From contig DJWY01000016.1 of NCBI GenBank assembly GCA_002448305.1, positions 82,568 to 146,567 on the forward strand: a DNA stretch of 64,000 bases. The letters run 5' to 3'. Position 1 is the first letter of the stretch. Each line of letters starts with the position of its first letter. The position numbers were made by a program, and so were the translations under genes. The notes beneath the pieces were generated by a model. The model ran no database searches, was not told the origin of the DNA, and was given only the letters and a program-made list of their open reading frames with translations. This stretch comes from Selenomonadales bacterium UBA7018. Lineage in GTDB: Bacteria > Bacillota > Negativicutes > Selenomonadales > Selenomonadaceae. Below are positions 58,318 through 64,000 of this stretch, one piece after another.

Positions 58318-58740
58318 ATGGAGAATTTCACGATTTCTACGGCGGAAAGTTGTACTGGCGGGCTAGTTGCGAGCCGTTTAACCGATTTTGCGGGCGCGTC
58401 GAACTATTTTAAGGGCGGAATCGTCGCCTACACCAATGAAATTAAAAAATCCGTCCTAAAAGTTACGACTTTGGACGAATTTGGCGCGGTAAGTAGTCAA
58501 ACTGCGCTTGAAATGGCTAAAAATGTTCGCGAAATATTAAAAACGACGTTCGGAATAAGTACAACGGGCGTTGCGGGACCTTCGACGAGCGAAAATAAAG
58601 CTGTCGGCACGGTTTTTATAGCTATTGCGGGCGAAAATCTTTCTGAAGTCCGCGAATTTCACTTCAAAGGCTCGCGTTCCGAAATAAAATTCCAAGCGGC
58701 GGACGAAGCGTTTAAATTGCTAATGGAGCACACAATATGA
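58318..58740 (+). CDS. pncC: Nicotinamide-nucleotide amidase (CinA C-terminal domain)
   Basis: Deamidates NMN in pyridine nucleotide recycling. At 140 residues it is the CinA C-terminal domain alone: STAESCTGGLVASRLTDFAGASNYFKGGIVAYTNEIKK, LDEFGAVSSQTALEMA, GISTTGVAGPSTSENKAVGTVFIAI. Catalytic Ser and Lys are kept. The last four bases overlap the start of the broken phosphoesterase gene. The N-terminal MoCF-like half of full CinA is absent, as in E. coli PncC. Confidence 0.93.
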   Translation: MENFTISTAESCTGGLVASRLTDFAGASNYFKGGIVAYTNEIKKSVLKVTTLDEFGAVSSQTALEMAKNVREILKTTFGISTTGVAGPSTSENKAVGTVFIAIAGENLSEVREFHFKGSRSEIKFQAADEAFKLLMEHTI

Positions 58741-59947
58741 ACCGACGAACGTTTTTAAAGGTCGCGGCGGTAAGTTTTGCGGGATTTTTAGCGGGTTGCG
58801 GCGTCGAAGATAAAAAAATCTGCCGATAAAGTTTCTTCGACAGATTATCACAAAAAATATTTCCAAAACGCGCTGTATTATGTGGCAAAGTGATAAAATC
58901 TTAAAAAATCCCGCCGTCGAGGTCAAAATTGGCGATTTTAAGAAGATTTTTCCCGCGATTGATTCCAGTTTCAGCGATGACGGCAAAAAAATTATTCAAT
59001 ACACCGCGCAGATTGAAATTGGCAACGAATTTAGGATTATTGACGGCGAAAGGGCGACTGATTGGCAAAAATTGACAATTCCGGACGAAAAAAACTTCAA
59101 AGCGATAATTTTTCCCGATTCACAATGCGGCGGAAGTTACGAGACGTGGGGCAAAGTTGCAAAAAATGCCTTTGAACGTAATTCCGACGCAAATTTTTTT
59201 GTAAATGTCGGAGATATTGTCGATAACGGCGAAGATAATGCGCAATGGGAAGATTGGCTTACTCAAATTCAAGATTTTATGCCGAAAATGGCGTTTGCGC
59301 CGGTAATGGGCAATCATGAAACTTATTCGCGAGATTGGAAAGTTCGTAAGCCTATCGCCTATTTAAATTACTTTTCGATGCCTGATAATGGCGAATCCGA
59401 AGTTTTTCAGCGCAGATTTTATTCTTTTGAGTGCGGAGAGGCGCATTTTGCGATTTTAGATAGTCAATGGGACGAATTAGGCAGAGAAATTATCGATATT
59501 CAAAAGAAATGGCTAGAAAATGATTTAAAATCGACTGATAAGCAATGGAAAGTAATTTTTATCCATAAAGACGTTTTACAATACAAAATAAACGGACGCC
59601 CCGAACGGAAGGAAGGTTTTTCGGAAATTGGGGAAATTTTCATGCCGGAATTTGAAAAATTAGGCGTCGACGCGGTTTTTACGGCGCATTTGCATACTTA
59701 TCGCAATCGCGGACGCTTAAAAAATTTTCAAGCGGACGATAACGGAATTTTGTACATTTTAACAGGTTTAAGCGGCAATGTTCGTTATAATAGGCTTTGG
59801 ATTGACCACAAATTAGATAAATTCGTTGCGCCACAGCCCGAAATTGATAATTATTTGACGCTAGAAGGGAATGACAAAATTTTAGCCGTGAAATGTTTTC
59901 TGCCAAACGGCGAACTTATTGACGAAACGACTTTGCAAAAAACTTAA
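58737..59947 (+). pseudogene. Tat-exported metallophosphoesterase lipoprotein, frameshifted twice
   Basis: The start at 58737 encodes a Tat lipoprotein signal (NRRTFLK, then FLAGC) but stops after 30 codons. Removing one A from the A7 tract at 58812-58818 continues the reading as KKSADKVSSTDYHKKYFQNA up to a stop near 58894. A second one-base shift near 58885-58893 joins the long frame from 58880 (DKILKNPAVEVKIGDF...). That frame, about 350 residues, is a calcineurin-like phosphoesterase: FPDSQCGG, VGDIVDNGED, MGNHE, FIHKD and TAHLHTYRNRG metal ligands. An internal ATG could give an untagged cytoplasmic form, but it lacks a clear RBS. Two sequencing errors are an alternative. Confidence 0.75.
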
Positions 59948-60621
59948 TCGCTTTGCCAAATTTTATCGCTCAAAATATCCATGCAAGAAATTTTCCCGTA
60001 CCTCATGAAAGAGCCGGTGTCCATTAGTGTAATCTTGTTGGGGAGCCGAATAGGATAATACCAATCGCGCTTGATAAACGGCGTGGGCGTGTGTCCGCAA
60101 ATAATATGCGCCGCGCCACGATACCCATTATAAAATTTCTCACGAATCCAAAGCAGGTCTTCTTCTTCCTGCTCCTCAAGCGACTTTCGCGGATTCAAGC
60201 CCGCATGAACAAAAATATATTCTTCGCCGTTGATAGACATTTGGTGATAATATGGTCGCTCGTTTATGAAATTAATAGCGCGTTGAAAGGCGGTCGGGTC
60301 TTTCTTCTGCCACGCTTCAAATTCCGCCTTTGTTTTGTCGCCGCCGTTCGGGAGCCAAATATATCCTTCCGTCCCGCCCAGCGCGTAATAATATAGCATC
60401 ATTTGTTCATGATTGCCGCGCAGGGCTATGACGTTCGGCTTTTCGCTCATCTCCATTGCCCAACGAAAACAGCGCATATTATCTTCGCCTCTGTCAATAT
60501 AGTCGCCCAACAAAATCAAAAAATCCTGCCGCTCGTCGAAGTCTATCTTATGGAACAGCGACAACAGCTTAGAAAATTTCCCGTGCATGTCGCCGATTAC
60601 CAATATCTGTCGATAATTCAT
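59944..60621 (-). CDS. PPP-type serine/threonine phosphatase or Ap4A hydrolase-like phosphoesterase
   Basis: 225 residues with every PPP-family motif: VIGDMHGKFSKL, LLGDYIDRGED, LRGNHEQMM, FVHAGLNP and IICGHTPTPF. Bacterial members include PrpA/PrpB phosphatases and the symmetric Ap4A hydrolase ApaH. The length fits the PrpA-like group, and I cannot choose the substrate. GGAGGCGAGC lies before the ATG. It is convergent with the broken phosphoesterase gene, overlapping by four bases, and unrelated to it in sequence class. Confidence 0.88.
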   Translation of the reverse strand: MNYRQILVIGDMHGKFSKLLSLFHKIDFDERQDFLILLGDYIDRGEDNMRCFRWAMEMSEKPNVIALRGNHEQMMLYYYALGGTEGYIWLPNGGDKTKAEFEAWQKKDPTAFQRAINFINERPYYHQMSINGEEYIFVHAGLNPRKSLEEQEEEDLLWIREKFYNGYRGAAHIICGHTPTPFIKRDWYYPIRLPNKITLMDTGSFMRYGKISCMDILSDKIWQSD

Positions 60622-60674
60622 TGCGCTCGCCTCCTTTGCCGATATTTTCTTTCAAAGCGGCAATTTTTCCTGCA

Positions 60675-61061
60675 TTACTTCCAGTTATTCTCGATGCCTA
60701 AGAAATTATTATCGTCGTCCCAATCGCCAGGCATACATTCCCGCCGTCGAATTTATCTGCGCGTAGAGTTGAGCAATTTGCGCCCGCAATTTTTTATCGC
60801 TAAGTCCGTGTCCGTAGAATCAATTTGCATGACGACTTGTCCCGCTGAAACTTCCTGCCCTTCGCGAACAGCTTCGTTAATCAATCGCCCGCCAACTGAA
60901 TCGAACGACAATTTTATTTGCTCCGCCGTCAAGATTCCGTCTTTTTTCTGCGTCGCAAGGAAGACCGCATCATTTCCGCGATACATTAAAACTACGCCGC
61001 TTATAATCAACAGCGCGATAAATAAAAGTCCTGCTCGAATTGCCTTGCGTCTTGCTCCCAT
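60675..61061 (-). pseudogene. Remnant of a HlyD/EmrA-type membrane fusion protein
   Basis: From the ATG at 61061 (GGAGG upstream) the protein has one membrane span (RAGLLFIALLIISGVVLMYR) and the lipoyl-like ILTAEQIKLSFDSVGGRLINEAVREGQEVSAGQVVMQID typical of HlyD. After AIK the frame breaks in an A-rich tract: the current frame ends at 60753, while the next frame continues KLRAQIAQLYAQINSTAG and stops too. A third frame ends MPGDWDDDNNFLGIENNWK at 60675. A full HlyD has 330 or more residues, so most of the hairpin and barrel is gone. No ABC partner is present. Confidence 0.75.
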
Positions 61062-61140
61062 AAAAAATTCCTCCGTTAAAAGTTTTGCCCATTTTATCAA
61101 ATTGGCGGCGGGCAATGTAATAAGCGGAGGAAAATTTTTT

Positions 61141-62451
61141 TTAGAAACCGAAAAGCCCTTTGACTTTATCCCTAAACGATTTATCGGGCGGCGACGGCGG
61201 GCGCAATTTTTTAGCGGAACCGTCAAGCACGCCGTTATTTTTTATCGCCTTCAGCCACGACGGGAATTCTTCCAAAAGCCGCGAGTAAAGCTCTTTGTTA
61301 TCGACGTGTTTAAAATCGTCCAGTGCGAAAAAATTTGCGTTGTCGACATAACGCCCATTCATATTGTCCAATTCCTCAAGAAGTCCGTAGCCCGAACCGT
61401 CAACGCCGACGAATTGCCAGAAAATCGGCAGATATGCCGCGTCCGTCAAAAACTTTTTAATCCCGCTCCTGTCGGAAAAGCCGCCGTCAGTTATGAAAAC
61501 GACGTAAGCAGGCAAAGTGCTATTTTCATATTCGGCAACAACTTCGCGCATAACGACAAGTTCTTCAGTGCCGCCGCCGAGTTTAGTCATTAAGTCATCC
61601 CAATTACGCGGAACGGCTTGTTCATAATTTTTCATGTTGACCGAAGTGCGACGCTCGCAACGATTGCCAAAGTACCAAAAGTCAAGCTCGCCGTCGTCAT
61701 CGAATTGCACCGCGATTGGCAAAATTTTATTTACAATCTCCTGAACAGTGCCATTTCTATAACTTCCATACATTGAGCCGGAAATATCCATAACCAGCGC
61801 GACGCGGGCGACAACGTCCAAAAGTTTTCTCTTCTCCAATTCGACTTTGAGCGGCTTGACCAAAGAAATTAATTTCGGCGCGCCCTCTTGTATCTTTTTC
61901 TCCAGAGAAATTTTTTTAGGTTCGGGCGGCGGAGCAGGCGTCTCGTCTTTTATCTCTTCGCCGCCATAAAATTTCAACAGCGCGTCAAGCCCGCCATTAA
62001 AGCCACGTGCCACGACATTAAATCGCCAACCGTTTTTCCGATAAATTTCAAGCGACGTGATAGCTTTTTCCTGCTGAAAATCGCCGCCGCTAAATTCCGC
62101 TGAAATTTGGTCGCCGATTAAAATTTTGTGTGTAGAAATTTCGCTCATAACGCCCGCGCCGTCAATCGAGCACGTAAACACGAGCTTTTGAATTTTATCG
62201 GGCAAGTCGTTAAATCGAAGCGTAAATTCCATACCGGAAGAAATTTCATTGCCGACAATCTCTCCGCTCGGCGACGACAGCTGATTATAAAAAATCATAT
62301 AACGGTCGTCGGAAAGTTTTTCGTCCGCGTCGACGCCAAAGCAACAAAAATCATAAGTCGCACCGCCGCCGGTCTGTAAAGTTATTTTTAGCGGGCAATT
62401 TAAATCAAAATATTTTTCCAGCTTATCCCTTGTTCCGCGTTCAGCAATCAT
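61141..62451 (-). CDS. TerD-domain plus vWA-domain protein (TerF-like)
   Basis: 436 residues from the ATG at 62451 (GGAGGTG six bases before); a longer reading crosses the divergent promoters. Residues 1 to about 175 are a TerD-like domain (LKITLQTGGGATYDFCCFGVDADEKLSDDRYMIFYNQLSSP, SLEIYRKNGWRFNVVARGFNGGL) with acidic calcium-binding-type positions. A Pro/Glu linker follows. Residues about 225-420 are a von Willebrand A domain with MIDAS motif DISGSMYGS and later T and D ligands (GGGTEE, FITDGGFSD). This matches TerF of tellurite/stress ter operons, but no other ter gene is nearby. Confidence 0.88.
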   Translation of the reverse strand: MIAERGTRDKLEKYFDLNCPLKITLQTGGGATYDFCCFGVDADEKLSDDRYMIFYNQLSSPSGEIVGNEISSGMEFTLRFNDLPDKIQKLVFTCSIDGAGVMSEISTHKILIGDQISAEFSGGDFQQEKAITSLEIYRKNGWRFNVVARGFNGGLDALLKFYGGEEIKDETPAPPPEPKKISLEKKIQEGAPKLISLVKPLKVELEKRKLLDVVARVALVMDISGSMYGSYRNGTVQEIVNKILPIAVQFDDDGELDFWYFGNRCERRTSVNMKNYEQAVPRNWDDLMTKLGGGTEELVVMREVVAEYENSTLPAYVVFITDGGFSDRSGIKKFLTDAAYLPIFWQFVGVDGSGYGLLEELDNMNGRYVDNANFFALDDFKHVDNKELYSRLLEEFPSWLKAIKNNGVLDGSAKKLRPPSPPDKSFRDKVKGLFGF

Positions 62452-62470
62452 ATAAAACACCTCCGCAAAT

Positions 62471-62498
62471 TTTATACCATAAAAAATTTGATTTACAA
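62471..62498 (-). promoter_or_regulatory. Predicted promoter of the TerD-vWA gene
   Basis: On the minus strand TTGTAA (62493-62498), 16 bases, TATAAA (62471-62476). It overlaps the serS promoter on the other strand. Confidence 0.5.
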
Positions 62499-62516
62499 AG
62501 GCGTTTTTGTTAGACT
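62488..62516 (+). promoter_or_regulatory. Predicted serS promoter
   Basis: TTGATT (62488-62493), 17 bases, TAGACT (62511-62516). Its -35 overlaps that of the divergent TerD-vWA promoter. No T-box fits in the 30-base leader. Confidence 0.5.
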
Positions 62517-62545
62517 GTGGAAAAATTTTCGGGAGGTAATTTACT

Positions 62546-63817
62546 TTGCTTGACATGAAATTTGTACGCGACAATTTGGATTTAATTCGCACCATGCTGA
62601 AAAATCGTAATAACAATTTGAGCCTGGACAACTTCAGCGAGTTGGAACAGAGACGCCGCGCCATTCTGGGCGAAACCGAACAGCTTAAAAGTCAGCGCAA
62701 TGCGACTTCAAAGAAAATCGGAGCAATGAAAAAGGCGGGCGAAAATACTGACGCGATTGCCGCTGAAGTCCGCCAAATGGGCGCGAAAATTTCCGAACTC
62801 GATTCAGAACTGCGCGACGTTGAAAATAATCTGCGCGATTTGCTTTTGCATATTCCAAACATTCCCGCTGCCGATGTTCCCATTGGCAAGGACGACACCC
62901 AAAATCCAGAAATCCGCAAATGGGGTACGCCGCGCAGTTTCGATTTTGAACCCAAAGCGCATTGGGAAATTGGCACCGCGCTTAATATTTTCGACTTCGA
63001 CCGCGCAGGCAAAGTTACCGGCGCACGCTTTACCTTTTATCGCGGGCTGGGTGCGCGGCTCGAAAGAGCTTGTATAAATTTCATGATGGATTTGCACGCC
63101 AACAAGCACGGCTATACAGAAATGCTCGCGCCGTATATCGTCAACCGCGATAGCATGATTGGTACCGGTCAACTCCCAAAATTCGCCGAAGATATGTTCA
63201 AGCTTGAAGGTTTGGATTATTATCTCGTGCCAACCGCCGAAGTTCCTATGACGAATTTTCACCGTGACGAAATTTTATCCGCCGAAACTTTGCCCGAATA
63301 TTATTCCTGCTACACGGCGTGTTTTAGAGCAGAGGCGGGCGCGGCTGGTCGCGATACTCGCGGCTTGATTCGTCAGCACCAATTTAACAAAGTCGAGTTG
63401 ATTAAATTCACTAAGCCCGAAGAATCTTGGCAGGAACTCGAAAGCATGGTTGACGCCGCCGAAGATGTCCTGCGCATTTTGGAAATTCCTTATCATGTCG
63501 TATTGCTTTGCACGGGCGATATGAGTTTCACTTCCGCCAAAACTTACGATATTGAAGTTTGGATGCCCGCGCAGGGTAAATATCGTGAAATTTCTTCCTG
63601 CTCCAACTGCACTGATTATCAAGCCCGCCGCGCCAATATAAAATTCCGCCGCGATAATAAAGCTAAGCCCGAATTTGTTCACACGCTCAACGGTTCGGGA
63701 ATAGCGGTCGGGCGCACTGTCGCCGCGATTTTGGAAAATTATCAGCAGGCGGACGGCTCCGTTAAAATTCCAAAGGCATTGATTCCTTACATGGGCGTCG
63801 AAGAAATTCGCGTTTAA
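62546..63817 (+). CDS. serS: Seryl-tRNA synthetase
   Basis: Charges tRNA-Ser and tRNA-Sec. The 423-residue class II synthetase has an N-terminal tRNA-binding coiled coil (about 28-100: LEQRRRAILGETEQLKSQRNATSKKI), motif 2 FRAEAGAAGRDTRGLIRQHQFNKVEL and motif 3 LNGSGIAVGRTVAAILENYQ. The TTG start at 62546 (GGGAGG nine bases before) gives MLDMKFVRDN, matching the family start; an ATG three codons later is an alternative. The final stop is three bases before the FtsZ-like gene. Confidence 0.96.
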   Translation: MLDMKFVRDNLDLIRTMLKNRNNNLSLDNFSELEQRRRAILGETEQLKSQRNATSKKIGAMKKAGENTDAIAAEVRQMGAKISELDSELRDVENNLRDLLLHIPNIPAADVPIGKDDTQNPEIRKWGTPRSFDFEPKAHWEIGTALNIFDFDRAGKVTGARFTFYRGLGARLERACINFMMDLHANKHGYTEMLAPYIVNRDSMIGTGQLPKFAEDMFKLEGLDYYLVPTAEVPMTNFHRDEILSAETLPEYYSCYTACFRAEAGAAGRDTRGLIRQHQFNKVELIKFTKPEESWQELESMVDAAEDVLRILEIPYHVVLLCTGDMSFTSAKTYDIEVWMPAQGKYREISSCSNCTDYQARRANIKFRRDNKAKPEFVHTLNGSGIAVGRTVAAILENYQQADGSVKIPKALIPYMGVEEIRV

Positions 63818-63820
63818 GTT

Positions 63821-64000
63821 ATGGACGCGAATAGAATTAAAATCGTCGGCATAGGCGAGGGCGGAGCGCGTGCCGTCGGGAAAATAATTGCGGCGGATTT
63901 TATGGGCAAATATAAAAATGTCGATTTCATTTCGGTTGGCAAGGACGAAAATATTTTGCTAAGTAGTGCGACGCCGAATAATATTCTTCTTAATCGCGAC
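63821..64000 (+). CDS. FtsZ/tubulin-family protein, 5' part (cut by window edge)
   Basis: Sixty codons are visible. IKIVGIGEGGARAVGKIIA followed by VDFISVGKDENILLSSATPNNILLN matches the N-terminal GTP-binding start of FtsZ (IKVIGVGGGGGNAVNRMI..FIAVNTDAQALLLSKA). The second glycine-rich position is Glu here (GEGG), so this is a diverged paralogue rather than the main division FtsZ. It has no visible RBS and starts three bases after serS, so it is probably translated by coupling. The rest lies beyond the right edge, including the tubulin signature that would settle GTP binding. Confidence 0.7.
   Translation, partial: MDANRIKIVGIGEGGARAVGKIIAADFMGKYKNVDFISVGKDENILLSSATPNNILLNRD

Noticed and set aside
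62452..62664. N-terminal extension of the TerD-vWA frame into serS
   Set aside because: It crosses the divergent promoters and serS coding DNA; the ATG at 62451 has an ideal GGAGGTG site.

Overview
The window looks like the chromosome of a diderm Firmicute of the Negativicutes/Selenomonadales kind. This is inferred from gene content; no 16S gene is present. Firmicute signs are the order dprA-topA-trmFO-hslV-hslU, the dnaN-recF pair, a DUF896 protein, the YnbB-type lyase family and strong GGAGG ribosome binding sites. Outer-membrane signs are an autotransporter with a C-terminal beta-barrel, an RND efflux pump, a GmhB-type heptose phosphatase and a periplasmic-type CbiK. The cell is motile or has motile ancestry: a flagellin lies at 0.4 kb, a flagellin lysine methylase (FliB) at 44 kb and a chemoreceptor at 8-10 kb. 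TTG and GTG starts are common.

Layout. 0-4 kb: 5' end of rpsL, flagellin, a PLP lyase and a Uma2-family protein. 4-11 kb: an amino-acid permease fused to a hybrid histidine kinase, a double-rhodanese lipoprotein, a chemoreceptor with a long structured leader, and CbiK. 11-15 kb: thrS and aroF-tyrA. 15-19 kb: a repeat-rich spacer, then dnaN-recF-dciA. 19-27 kb: a minus-strand operon (Tat-exported DeoD, two paralogous glycosyltransferase-like proteins, YbaK), a TAXI receptor, an RsmJ-like methyltransferase and a folate operon (folP, folB, folK-DHFR fusion) ending in ung. 27-33 kb: RND pump, an orphan small gene and recA. 33-38 kb: autotransporter, a hairpin cluster and a two-component pair whose kinase has no sensor. 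38.0-38.6 kb: a non-coding-looking stretch that holds a candidate small-peptide/antisense-RNA locus. 38.6-44.7 kb (minus): PBP5-type carboxypeptidase, three small proteins, an Flp-like pilin, a RelE-type toxin/antitoxin pair, proC, DUF896 and fliB. 44.8-51 kb: dprA, a strongly diverged topA, trmFO, hslV and hslU. 51-56 kb (minus): tatD, deoB, gmhB, fabF and two paralogous unknown proteins. 56-64 kb: solute-binding protein, rimO, pncC, a frameshifted metallophosphoesterase, a PPP-type phosphatase, a HlyD remnant, a TerD-vWA protein, serS and the start of an FtsZ-like gene.

Most of the window is housekeeping. The most unusual features are the TopA-like protein with substituted catalytic residues in the normal topA slot, DprA with two winged-helix domains, the permease-kinase fusion, the putative type I toxin-antitoxin-like locus near 38.1 kb, the Tat-tagged purine nucleoside phosphorylase, several intergenic repeat and hairpin elements, and the FtsZ-like protein at the right edge. 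Functions were assigned by recognising motifs and family sequences by eye; no database search was run.
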